NCBI GenBank assembly: GCA_022600955.1
Contig: JAHZJK010000002.1
Coordinates: 1-64,000 of the forward strand
Direction of reading: 5' to 3'
Origin: Gammaproteobacteria bacterium
GTDB lineage: Bacteria; Pseudomonadota; Gammaproteobacteria; Steroidobacterales; Woeseiaceae
Length of the DNA: 64,000 nucleotides
Positions 9,268-17,590 of the stretch are shown piece after piece (position 1 is the first letter of the stretch; every line of letters begins with the position of its first letter). A program made the position numbers and the translations under genes. The notes beneath the pieces are model-generated. The model made no database searches and was not told the origin of the DNA. It saw only the letters and a list, made by a program, of their open reading frames with translations.

Positions 9268-10032
9268 ATGACGACGCTTTTTATTGCGGATTTGCACCTC
9301 GAGGCAAATCGACCCGAAATAGGCGAGCAATTCCTGAACTTTCTCGCCAATGAAGCACGCAGTGCGGAAGCACTCTACATTCTCGGCGACTTGTTTGAAG
9401 CCTGGCTTGGCGACGACGACCCCAACCCTTATTACGCGGGAACCAAACAGAGTATTCGGGATTTTACCGACCGCGGTATCCCAGCCTATTTCATGCATGG
9501 CAATCGTGATTTCATGATCGGTGAAGACTTTGCGGCAGAAACAGGTCTGCAATTGCTTGCTGATCCGCTTGTCATCGACCTGTATGGCCAGAAGGTACTC
9601 CTGAGCCATGGCGACGCCTTGTGCACTGATGATGAGCAGTACCAACAGGTTCGCGCGATGACGCGTAATCCGGATTGGCAGGCCATGATGCGCGCCAAGT
9701 CGATACAAGAGCGTATCGCGTTCGCGATACAGGCTCGCAAAGACAGTATGGCGCGTGGCGAATCACTCACGGATGAAATCATGGACGTGAATCAAGTCGC
9801 CGTAGAGGCACTGCTGCGTGAGAACGGTGTTGATACGATGCTGCATGGCCACACTCACCGCCCGGCTGTACATGAATTCGATCTCGATGGACGTAGCGCT
9901 ACGCGCATAGTGCTCGGCGACTGGTACGAACAGGGCAGCCTGGTGCGCTGGGACACAGACGGGCCACAACTCGAGTTTATGCCACGCCAGGCACCCCCGA
10001 ATGAAACCGGAACTCGGGATCCGGACTCATAA
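9268..10032 (+). CDS. lpxH: UDP-2,3-diacylglucosamine hydrolase
   Basis: 254-residue manganese-dependent calcineurin-type phosphoesterase that hydrolyses UDP-2,3-diacylglucosamine to lipid X, the fourth step of lipid A synthesis, at the inner membrane face. Metal-binding motifs are in order: D8-x-H10 (FIADLHL), GDLFEAW with Asp41, HGNRDF, LSHGDALCTDD, and the terminal HGHTHRP. The pairing with a cyclophilin gene is seen in other gammaproteobacteria. Its last 56 nt overlap the 3' end of the convergent miaE. Confidence 0.96.
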   Translation: MTTLFIADLHLEANRPEIGEQFLNFLANEARSAEALYILGDLFEAWLGDDDPNPYYAGTKQSIRDFTDRGIPAYFMHGNRDFMIGEDFAAETGLQLLADPLVIDLYGQKVLLSHGDALCTDDEQYQQVRAMTRNPDWQAMMRAKSIQERIAFAIQARKDSMARGESLTDEIMDVNQVAVEALLRENGVDTMLHGHTHRPAVHEFDLDGRSATRIVLGDWYEQGSLVRWDTDGPQLEFMPRQAPPNETGTRDPDS

Positions 10033-10606
10033 TCAGTTCGGCTTCGACGACTCTGAGCTCCAGCAGCCGCGCATCGATCTCTGCATCTGCGACTCCGCAC
10101 TCGCTTTTCGCGAACGCGATGTAGTGCTCGAAATGGCGCGCTTCTGACGCTAGCAGACCGGCATAGAAGCGCCCCAGCCTCTCGGGAAGGCGCGGTGAAA
10201 TTCTGGCAAATCGCTCACAGGAACGAGCCTCGATCAGAGCCCCGATCAGCAACAAATCAAGTAGTTTGTACGGCTCTTCCGGACGCACTGCCTCTCGCAG
10301 TTTGCCAGCGTAGCGGGACGCGGATAAGCGCTCGAATGGAATATCCATGTCAGCCATGATCGAACGAACCTGCTCAAAGTGGCGCAGCTCTTCTCGGGCC
10401 AGGCGTGACATACGCTGGGCGAGCGCGGTTCGATCCGGATAGCGATACAGAAACCCGAGTGCAGACGACGCCGCTTTGAGTTCGCAGTTGGCGTGATCGA
10501 GCAACATCTCGGGCAAACGCTCGCACGCAATATCCAGCCACGCTGTTGGTGTCGCCGTGCTCAGAAACGCAGAAATGTTCTCCGGGACCGTGGCATCTAC
10601 AGCCAT
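9977..10606 (-). CDS. miaE: tRNA 2-methylthio-N6-isopentenyladenosine hydroxylase
   Basis: 209-residue di-iron, ferritin-like monooxygenase that hydroxylates the isopentenyl group of ms2i6A37 in tRNAs reading UNN codons. The carboxylate-bridged metal ligands are visible in DHANCELKAASSA near residue 37, REELRHFEQV near 90, LLIGALIEARSCERF near 140 and SEARHFEHY near 172. Its ATG overlaps the end of the upstream kinase gene by 10 nt, suggesting translational coupling. It converges on lpxH with a 56-nt overlap of coding ends. Confidence 0.93.
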   Translation of the reverse strand: MAVDATVPENISAFLSTATPTAWLDIACERLPEMLLDHANCELKAASSALGFLYRYPDRTALAQRMSRLAREELRHFEQVRSIMADMDIPFERLSASRYAGKLREAVRPEEPYKLLDLLLIGALIEARSCERFARISPRLPERLGRFYAGLLASEARHFEHYIAFAKSECGVADAEIDARLLELRVVEAELIMSPDPEFRFHSGVPGVA

Positions 10607-11805
10607 TCTTCGATCTCCGTCGCCGATTGCAGGCGGTCTTCAGGCAATTTCGCAAGCATCATGTTCAGCAACGCCTGGTATTGCGAAAACCGGGTAGGCA
10701 ACAATGGAATCGCAGCCTGTGCGTGCCGATAAATGATGCCCATCGCCGAACCTGCGCGGTACGGTTTCACCCCCGTAAGCATTTCGAAGAAAACTATGCC
10801 TAGGCTGTAAATGTCGCTGCGCTCATCGACTTCATTGCCATGCCCCTGTTCCGGGCTCATATAGTAGGGCGTGCCGAAAATCTCGCCTTTGTCGGTGATA
10901 GCGGTTTCAAGCTTGGCCCGTTTTGCCAGACCAAAATCGATCAGGGCAATACTGCCGTCCTTGCGCACCATGATGTTGCCCGGCTTCAAATCGCGGTGAA
11001 ATACACCCTTGGCATGCACGGCAGCGAGCGCACTCGCGATCTGCCGCAGATAGTCCACGGCTTCATTGCCTGAAACGCCGGTCTCTATCCTGTGCCGCAG
11101 GTCACCGCCATCGATGTATTCCATCGCGATATGTGCGTGATCATCGCCGACACCCAGGTCGTAGATTCGTACAACATTGGGGTGGTCCATCTCTGCAATC
11201 GTCTCGTACTCCTGCAGAAATCGATCGAAAGCACCAATGCTGTCACCGAGCTCAGGTACTTGCCGCAAGACCTTGAGTACAACCTGCATGTGGGTGGATT
11301 CACGCTCCGCGAGATACACACCGGAATGCTCTGTCGAGCCAAGCTTGCGCAGAAAACGGTAGCCTTTGATTAGCGGACGCACGCCCGCGCGCATATCGCC
11401 GACGAAAAGCGACCCAGTCGACGCGATGCGCTCGTTTTCAAGCAGCACCTTGCTCAGCCCAACGACCAGCGAATCATGGCTGATGCGGTCGCGCATGTAG
11501 TGTGCGGCCGGTCGAAGTCCGGCGGCCTCCTGCTCGTCATCTTCAGTGCCAAAATACACGACAGGTGGAAACTTCTCGCGGGCGAGGAATCGCCGGAGAA
11601 CCTCAACACCGTCGCGCTCGTCGCCGTGCGCGCTGCCCAGCAATATGACGTCGTTGCCGGCCCCGGAAAATTCGTCAGGAAGGTGGCCAGCGATAGTCGG
11701 ATCGTAAGCGGAGATAATTGCGTCAGGCCAGTGTGTTGTCACGTGATGCATGAGCAAGGTCCGGAAATCCGCCTGCTCATCAATGATCATGACCTTGATA
11801 CTCAT
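10597..11805 (-). CDS. Pseudo-receiver / serine-threonine protein kinase
   Basis: 402-residue soluble two-domain signalling protein. Residues 1-125 are a response-regulator receiver fold (MIIDEQADFR start, conserved YFGTEDD), but the usual phospho-acceptor Asp is Gly57 (NDVILLGS), and the usual Lys near 110 lies in the sequence YMRDR, so phosphorylation is unlikely. Residues 145-402 are a Hanks-type kinase: HRDLKPGN catalytic loop, IDFGLA metal loop, and a SPEQ activation segment end. The glycine-rich loop is weak (LGSTEHSG), but the ATP Lys in VVLKVL is present. There is no membrane segment or extra C-terminal domain. It lies between purF and miaE. Targets are unknown. Confidence 0.88.
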   Translation of the reverse strand: MSIKVMIIDEQADFRTLLMHHVTTHWPDAIISAYDPTIAGHLPDEFSGAGNDVILLGSAHGDERDGVEVLRRFLAREKFPPVVYFGTEDDEQEAAGLRPAAHYMRDRISHDSLVVGLSKVLLENERIASTGSLFVGDMRAGVRPLIKGYRFLRKLGSTEHSGVYLAERESTHMQVVLKVLRQVPELGDSIGAFDRFLQEYETIAEMDHPNVVRIYDLGVGDDHAHIAMEYIDGGDLRHRIETGVSGNEAVDYLRQIASALAAVHAKGVFHRDLKPGNIMVRKDGSIALIDFGLAKRAKLETAITDKGEIFGTPYYMSPEQGHGNEVDERSDIYSLGIVFFEMLTGVKPYRAGSAMGIIYRHAQAAIPLLPTRFSQYQALLNMMLAKLPEDRLQSATEIEEWL

Positions 11806-11862
11806 AAGGAACGCGCCGATCGATAGCCCAGCCGGTGAAAGGACTCGATCAGATCTGCCAGT

Positions 11863-13374
11863 CTACAGACTGACGACGTTTCCCTGAGCACGGACTTTGT
11901 GCTTTCGCTTGCGCTTGGCCGCATCGTTGCGTCGCTCTTCGAGATCATGCAGGTATTCTTCGGTGACATCTCCGGTTATATATTCTCCCGAGAAGCACGA
12001 GGTATCAAACTCTGTAATCATCGAGTTGTCGTGCCTCACCGAACGGATAAGGCCATGCAGATCCTGATAGATCAGTCGGTCGGCGCCAATCAGTTCCTCG
12101 ATCTCTTCAACGCTGCGCCCGTTGGCAATCAGCTCCGTGGCTGCCGGCATATCAATACCATAGACGTTCGGGTAGCGAACCGGCGGTGCCGCTGAGGCGA
12201 AGTAGACTTTTCGTGCACCCGCTTCACGGGCCAGTTTGATGATCTGCTTGGACGTGGTGCCGCGGACAATCGAGTCATCGACGAGCAACACATTCTTGTT
12301 GCGAAATTCGAGATCGATAGCGTTCAGCTTCTGGCGCACTGACTTCTTGCGCTCGGCCTGGCCGGGCATGATAAAGGTCCGGCCGATATAGCGGTTCTTG
12401 ATAAAGCCCTCGCGGTACTTCACGCCCAGGTGGTAAGCAACCTGCAATGCCGAAGTGCGACTGGTATCTGGAATGGGTATCACCACATCGATGTCATGCT
12501 GCGAAAAGTCGCGCACGATCTTGCCTGCCAGTTCCTCACCCATTCGCAGCCGAGCCTTGTAAACGGACAGCTCGTCCAGAATCGAATCCGGACGTGCAAA
12601 GTAGACGTATTCGAATATGCAAGGCGTATGCCGTACGCCTCCGGAATACTCGCGACTGTGCAGGGAGCCGTCGTTTTCAATCAGCACACACTCGCCCGGC
12701 TGAACATCCCGTACGCGATCGAACTGCAGCACGTCCAGCGCAACGCTTTCCGACGCGACCATATGGCAGACCTTGTCACCCTGCTCTCGCTTGCCAAGCA
12801 CCAGTGGCCTGATGCCGTTCGGATCACGAAACGCGACAACGCCGAAGCCAACAATTAGCGCGACGACAGCGTAACCACCCCTGCAGCGGCGATGTAGCGC
12901 ATCGATCGCATCAAACACAATCTCAGGCGTCAGGCGGCCATTTACCCGCGTCTGCAACTCGTGCGCGAGAACATTGAGTAACACTTCAGAATCAGAATTG
13001 GTGCTCAGGTGCCGCCGGTCCTCGCGAATAAGCAGATCAGCGAGCTCATCGTGGTTGGTCAGGTTGCCGTTATGCGCGAGGCATATGCCGTACGGCGAAT
13101 TCACATAGAACGGCTGCGCCTCGCTGGACTTCGCACCACCGGCGGTCGGGTAGCGGACATGACCGATGCCGACCTGACCTTTGAGGCGCAACATATGGCG
13201 GCTGCGAAAAACGTCACGCACGAGACCGTTCGCTTTGCGCTGCTTGAGTCCATTCTCATCACTCCAGGTCACAATCCCTGCAGCGTCCTGGCCGCGGTGC
13301 TGCATAACCGTCAGCGCGTCATACAAACCCTGGTTGACAGGTTGAGCACTTACAATTCCGACCACACCACACAT
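11863..13374 (-). CDS. purF: Amidophosphoribosyltransferase
   Basis: 503-residue glutamine PRPP amidotransferase, first committed step of purine synthesis. After Met removal Cys2 (MCGVVGIV) is the nucleophile of the N-terminal Ntn glutaminase domain. The C-terminal phosphoribosyltransferase domain has the PRPP-binding loop [14 protein letters not shown]. The length and C-terminus match the gammaproteobacterial form without an obvious iron-sulfur cluster. It follows cvpA by 9 nt, the usual cvpA-purF pair. Confidence 0.98.
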   Translation of the reverse strand: MCGVVGIVSAQPVNQGLYDALTVMQHRGQDAAGIVTWSDENGLKQRKANGLVRDVFRSRHMLRLKGQVGIGHVRYPTAGGAKSSEAQPFYVNSPYGICLAHNGNLTNHDELADLLIREDRRHLSTNSDSEVLLNVLAHELQTRVNGRLTPEIVFDAIDALHRRCRGGYAVVALIVGFGVVAFRDPNGIRPLVLGKREQGDKVCHMVASESVALDVLQFDRVRDVQPGECVLIENDGSLHSREYSGGVRHTPCIFEYVYFARPDSILDELSVYKARLRMGEELAGKIVRDFSQHDIDVVIPIPDTSRTSALQVAYHLGVKYREGFIKNRYIGRTFIMPGQAERKKSVRQKLNAIDLEFRNKNVLLVDDSIVRGTTSKQIIKLAREAGARKVYFASAAPPVRYPNVYGIDMPAATELIANGRSVEEIEELIGADRLIYQDLHGLIRSVRHDNSMITEFDTSCFSGEYITGDVTEEYLHDLEERRNDAAKRKRKHKVRAQGNVVSL

Positions 13375-13383
13375 AAATTGTCT

Positions 13384-13914
13384 CTACAGTTCGACCGGCA
13401 ACTCAACCGGCAATTCGTCCGCAGCTCGATCCGGGACTATGATTTCGTAGCCCTTGGGGGCCATGACTTTGATCCAGTCTGCAACGACCTGGAAGTGTGG
13501 CAGAAGCCGCGACTCGAGCCACCAGCCGTCGTTGCTGAATCCAGCAAACTGACCGCCGATGACGAATACGGCAACGAGCAGAATTCCACGCAGGGCGCCA
13601 AACAAACAACCGATCAAACGGTCCACACCACCGAGTACGGAAAGTCGAATCAGTTTTGAAAGCCCCCATCCCAGTAAGCCGCCAACCGAAAGGACTATGG
13701 CAAAAACGAGGATCCGCCCGAACCATGTTTGCAGCTCTTCCGAACTGAGCCAGCTTTGGGAAACGTCGCCGAGAGCCGGGCCGAAATACAGCGATGCCCA
13801 GATCGCTATAACCAGCGTGGCGATCGAGAATGCTTCCTTGACGAAGCCCCGTACCAATCCGACTACTATGGATAACAGCAGGGCAACGGCGATAATAATG
13901 TCGATGATCGGCAT
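13384..13914 (-). CDS. cvpA: CvpA family inner-membrane protein
   Basis: 176-residue membrane protein with four predicted transmembrane segments (about residues 3-22, 28-48, 65-85 and 100-122). CvpA is named for colicin V production and is linked in other species to envelope stress and bile resistance; its molecular role is unresolved. The C-terminus carries an exact short duplication, PVELPVEL, just before the stop. It sits directly upstream of purF, as in E. coli and Pseudomonas. Confidence 0.93.
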   Translation of the reverse strand: MPIIDIIIAVALLLSIVVGLVRGFVKEAFSIATLVIAIWASLYFGPALGDVSQSWLSSEELQTWFGRILVFAIVLSVGGLLGWGLSKLIRLSVLGGVDRLIGCLFGALRGILLVAVFVIGGQFAGFSNDGWWLESRLLPHFQVVADWIKVMAPKGYEIIVPDRAADELPVELPVEL

Positions 13915-13971
13915 CTAGGATGTCGTCTTATTTCGGCAAGGGTCAGAATGGCCTCGGATTCTAGCAGATCA

Positions 13972-14595
13972 TCACGGGTGCGGTACCACTTGACCCTTGT
14001 GATTAACCTTGAGCAGCCGCGCAGCCATTTGCTCGGCGCTGTCACGATCCTTTTGTGGTCCGATTCGGACCCGATGCAGCAACTTGCCGCCGCTCTCCAG
14101 CTGACTCAAGAAAGCTGCATAGCCCTGCTTGCGCAAGTCAGCGGCGAGCTTCTCCGCGTTCTGCTTGTTCGAAAAACTACCTAGCTGCACCGCCCACATG
14201 CCGGTGGACGAGGCCACTGGAGTCGTTGGCGGTGGCGAGGCGGCCTCACGCTCTGGCTCGGTTTTTGGCTTTTCCTGCTCAATTCGCGGCTGTTCTGCTG
14301 GCGTTTGCACCAGCGGTTTGGGTTGCGGCTTCTCTTCCACTGGCTTTGGCACGACTACGGGCGTGGGCTTGTCGTCCTTCGCGACCGTCGTCACCGACGG
14401 CATCGGCTCAGAGCGCTCTCTGTCGAGAACTACGGTCTTGGTATCTTCACCGTCCTGGCCGGGCAGGAGAACCTGCTGGCTGATCACCTCGCCCTCTTCT
14501 GGCGGGCCGTCCAGGAAGATCGGTACCACCAGAACCACGAAAACCACCAATACGATTGCGCCAATAATTCGTTCTTTCAATGCTCGTTCCATCAT
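13972..14595 (-). CDS. dedD: SPOR domain cell-division protein (DedD-like)
   Basis: 207-residue single-pass inner-membrane protein. One N-terminal transmembrane segment (about 10-28, IIGAIVLVVFVVLVVPIF) is followed by a long Pro/Lys/Glu linker (about 60-130) and a C-terminal SPOR domain (about 135-205, starting MWAVQLGSF) that binds denuded septal peptidoglycan. This architecture and the folC-dedD-cvpA-purF order are those of DedD. Its ATG overlaps the folC stop as ATGA. Confidence 0.92.
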   Translation of the reverse strand: MMERALKERIIGAIVLVVFVVLVVPIFLDGPPEEGEVISQQVLLPGQDGEDTKTVVLDRERSEPMPSVTTVAKDDKPTPVVVPKPVEEKPQPKPLVQTPAEQPRIEQEKPKTEPEREAASPPPTTPVASSTGMWAVQLGSFSNKQNAEKLAADLRKQGYAAFLSQLESGGKLLHRVRIGPQKDRDSAEQMAARLLKVNHKGQVVPHP

Positions 14596-15881
14596 GATTT
14601 GGATTGTGAGTTTACCTGCAGTTGACGTAGCACGGGACCGACCGTAAAAAATGAGCCCGTAACGAGTATTCTGTCATCTTCAGCGGCTAGCCGCTGCGCA
14701 AATTTGACTGCTTCTTGTACCGACTCCGCAGCCAGGCAAGAGCGCCCCGACTGGTTTGCGATCTGGCGCGACAATTCGCTGGCCGGAACCGCCCTTGGAT
14801 TGTCTGCGCGCAGAGCAATCCAGCGATCGACGTGCGGCAGCAACGGCCGAACCAGCCCTGTGAGATCCTTATCCGCCAGTACGCCAATAATCGCTATCGT
14901 CGCGCCATCGTGGGAAGCGGATTGCAGCGTTTGCGCCAGAACTTCGGCAGCAGCCTCGTTGTGCGCCACGTCGAGGTACCATTCGGACCCGCCGACGGAC
15001 AATTCTTGCGACCGACCGGCAAGTCGCAATCCGCTCAGCGCCGTGTTGATGAGTTCGGGCGTCATGTCTGTCGCCAGGCCGGTTGCGACAAGCAGTGCAA
15101 TCACGGCAGCAGCATTGTGTATTTGAAATTCACCGCTCAGGCCGGGCGCAGCCAACCCATTAAACGTTTGCTCCGATCCGTGCCAGGCCCAGGCAGTCTC
15201 AGAATCACGCTCGACATGAAAATCGCCACCCGCAAGACGTAGCTCTGCAGCAATCTCCTGCGCATGAGTAATGATGGCCCGGGGCACCGGCGAACCGCCG
15301 TAAACTGCGGGTCGACCTGCGCGCATGACTCCGGCCTTTTCTGTTGCGATCGTCTCGACATCGTTGCCTAACCATTCGCAATGATCGAGCGACACATTCG
15401 TTATTAGAGAGCCGCTGGGTTCGAAAGCATTGCTTGCGTCAAGTCGGCCGCCCAACCCAACTTCGAGAATCCACACATCCAGCTTCGCCGCCGCAAAAAC
15501 GACCGCAGCGGCTAACGTGCCGTACTCGAAATACGTTAGCGGTGTGTCGCCGCGCACGGCTTCAACAGCTTCAAACGCACTGATAATTTCTGCATCGCTC
15601 GCGGCGACAGCATCGACGACAATGCGTTCGTTGTAAGCCATTATGTGCGGCGATGTGTACGCGCCGACGTGCTTGCCCGCCGCACGCAACAAAGCCGACA
15701 TCATCGCGACACTGGAACCTTTCCCGTTGGTGCCGGCGACCAGCAACAGTTGGGCCGGGCGCTCCAGCTGCAGCCGCTCAAGCACGAGTTCGACGCGCTC
15801 AAGGCCGAGATCGATTTCCGACGGCGACAGTGTTTCGAGCCATGCCAGCCAGTCGGACAATGGCGCAGCTTCGGGGATCAT
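14592..15881 (-). CDS. folC: Folylpolyglutamate / dihydrofolate synthase
   Basis: 429-residue Mur-ligase-family ATPase that makes dihydrofolate from dihydropteroate and adds further glutamates to reduced folates. The P-loop LVAGTNGKGSS lies near residues 49-59, with the central-domain segment ILEVGLGGRLDA and the C-terminal LYLDVAHN-type segment (WYLDVAHNEAA) typical of the family. The internal ATG at 15881 is preferred over the first in-frame start (15950), which would run back into accD. The gap to the accD stop is then 7 nt. It overlaps dedD by 4 nt. Confidence 0.95.
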   Translation of the reverse strand: MIPEAAPLSDWLAWLETLSPSEIDLGLERVELVLERLQLERPAQLLLVAGTNGKGSSVAMMSALLRAAGKHVGAYTSPHIMAYNERIVVDAVAASDAEIISAFEAVEAVRGDTPLTYFEYGTLAAAVVFAAAKLDVWILEVGLGGRLDASNAFEPSGSLITNVSLDHCEWLGNDVETIATEKAGVMRAGRPAVYGGSPVPRAIITHAQEIAAELRLAGGDFHVERDSETAWAWHGSEQTFNGLAAPGLSGEFQIHNAAAVIALLVATGLATDMTPELINTALSGLRLAGRSQELSVGGSEWYLDVAHNEAAAEVLAQTLQSASHDGATIAIIGVLADKDLTGLVRPLLPHVDRWIALRADNPRAVPASELSRQIANQSGRSCLAAESVQEAVKFAQRLAAEDDRILVTGSFFTVGPVLRQLQVNSQSKS

Positions 15882-15888
15882 CGGGGTT

Positions 15889-16758
15889 CTAGCTTTTCTG
15901 GACCGGACTCGGACGGCTTTCAAATTTGGCCAGCAAGTCAGCAATTTCATCGCGCATTTTGCGGCGATCGAGGATCATGTCGATCGCGCCATGGTCGAGT
16001 AGAAACTCGCTGCGCTGAAATCCTTCCGGCAGGCGTTCACGGACCGTTTGTTCAATGACCCGGGGGCCAGCAAACCCGATCAGTGCGCCGGGTTCCGCGA
16101 TATTGACGTCGCCCAGCATCGCGAGACTTGCCGAGACGCCACCAGTAGTCGGGTCGGTCAACACCGAAATGTACGGCACGCCCTGCTCTCCGAGATGCGC
16201 GAGCGCCGCTGACGTCTTTGCCATCTGAAATAGCGAGAACAGCGCTTCCTGCATACGCGCACCGCCGCTTGCCGAGAACGAGATCATCGGCATGTTGTTC
16301 TCAGCCGCGTGTCTTGCCGCGCGAGCGAAACGCTCACCAACGACCGAGCCCATGGAACCACCCATGAACGAAAACTCGAAAGCGCACACCACCACTGGCC
16401 GTCCCAGCAGCGCACCTGAAACACTGATCAGGGCGTCTTTCTCGCCGGTCTTCTTTTGTGCGGCGACAATGCGGTCGCGATAGCGCTTGCTGTCGCGGAA
16501 TTTGAGCGGATCTTCAGGCTCGAGTGTCGCACCCAGCTCTTGCTGGGAATCGGCGTCCAGAAAATACTCCAGCCGTTTGCGAGCACCGATGCGCATGTGA
16601 TGATCACACTTCGGGCATACCTGTAAATTGCGTTCCAGCTCGTTGCGGTACAACTGAGCATCACAACGCGTACATTTGATCCAGACACCTTCTGGCACAG
16701 ACTTCGTGCGATTCTCGGTGCTGATGCGCGACGGCATTAATTTTTCGAACCAACTCAT
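15889..16758 (-). CDS. accD: Acetyl-CoA carboxylase carboxyltransferase subunit beta
   Basis: 289-residue beta subunit of the carboxyltransferase that moves CO2 from carboxybiotin to acetyl-CoA, forming malonyl-CoA for fatty acid synthesis. The N-terminal C4 zinc ribbon is intact (Cys29, Cys32, Cys48, Cys51), and the crotonase-like core with [12 protein letters not shown] and [10 protein letters not shown] oxyanion regions follows. Normal length. It precedes folC, the conserved accD-folC pair. Confidence 0.98.
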   Translation of the reverse strand: MSWFEKLMPSRISTENRTKSVPEGVWIKCTRCDAQLYRNELERNLQVCPKCDHHMRIGARKRLEYFLDADSQQELGATLEPEDPLKFRDSKRYRDRIVAAQKKTGEKDALISVSGALLGRPVVVCAFEFSFMGGSMGSVVGERFARAARHAAENNMPMISFSASGGARMQEALFSLFQMAKTSAALAHLGEQGVPYISVLTDPTTGGVSASLAMLGDVNIAEPGALIGFAGPRVIEQTVRERLPEGFQRSEFLLDHGAIDMILDRRKMRDEIADLLAKFESRPSPVQKS

Positions 16759-16790
16759 ATTGACATGATATCCATAACGATCCGGGACAG

Positions 16791-17564
16791 CTAGTCGCTA
16801 TCCAGTGGTTCCGGTATCTGCATTGACGCCGGATAGTCGACTGACATCAGCGTCAGCCCGTGTGGTGGTGCGGCTATGCCACCTTCCTTGCGATCACGGC
16901 TGGACAATACCTCGGCAACCCAGCCAGGGTCCTGCTCACCGTCACCGACTACCGCCAGTGTGCCCGTGATGTTGCGCACCATATGCTGCAAAAACGCGTT
17001 TGCCGATACCAGCAATGTAATCCAGTCACCGCTGCGTTCGACAGATATATGACTGATGCGGCGCTGCGGTGTATTCGCTCGACAGCCTGCGGCGCGAAAC
17101 GCCGAGAAGTCATGTTCACCCAGCAATGCCTGGGCGGCCGCATGCATGCGCCCAGCATCCAGAGGCGAATAGACCCACCAAGCACGGTGGCGATGCATCG
17201 CAGAGCGCTGCAACCGGTTCAAAATGCGATAGCGGTAATTGCGGCCAGTCGCCGAAAACCGCGCGTGAAAGTCCTCACTGACCTGGCGAGCCCAAGTTAC
17301 GGCGATATCGTCCGGAAGGTTCGAATTTGCGCCCAGCAACCAGCCGCGATCTTCACGGGCACTCTCGGTGTCAAAATGAACGACCTGCCCGGTCGCATGA
17401 ACGCCAGTATCGGTACGTCCGGCGCACGTCACTTCGATCGCGCAATTGGCGACGCGCGAGAGCGCTTCTTCGACACGCTGCTGTACGCCGAGTCCTGTAT
17501 TTTGCCGTTGCCAGCCGTTATACGCGGTCCCGTCGTACTCTATGCCGAGTGCGATACGAATCAG
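16791..17564 (-). CDS. truA: tRNA pseudouridine(38-40) synthase
   Basis: 257-residue enzyme that isomerises U38-U40 in the tRNA anticodon arm. The catalytic Asp lies in [11 protein letters not shown] (about residues 47-57). The canonical N-terminus [20 protein letters not shown] is encoded upstream of the first ATG/GTG/TTG (a GTG at 17432), so the gene must begin before it. Between the in-frame TAA at 17574-17576 and this conserved segment the only plausible start is CTG at 17562-17564, with AAAAGG 6-7 nt before it. Cutting at the GTG would remove 44 conserved residues. It lies 26 nt after fimV. Confidence 0.93.
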   Translation of the reverse strand: MIRIALGIEYDGTAYNGWQRQNTGLGVQQRVEEALSRVANCAIEVTCAGRTDTGVHATGQVVHFDTESAREDRGWLLGANSNLPDDIAVTWARQVSEDFHARFSATGRNYRYRILNRLQRSAMHRHRAWWVYSPLDAGRMHAAAQALLGEHDFSAFRAAGCRANTPQRRISHISVERSGDWITLLVSANAFLQHMVRNITGTLAVVGDGEQDPGWVAEVLSSRDRKEGGIAAPPHGLTLMSVDYPASMQIPEPLDSD

Positions 17565-17590
17565 AGGCGCCTTTTACCCAGCGTCAGCTC

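Noticed and set aside
13384-13410. PVELPVEL duplication at the CvpA C-terminus as a functional repeat
   Set aside because: Two copies of four residues is within chance or simple slippage.
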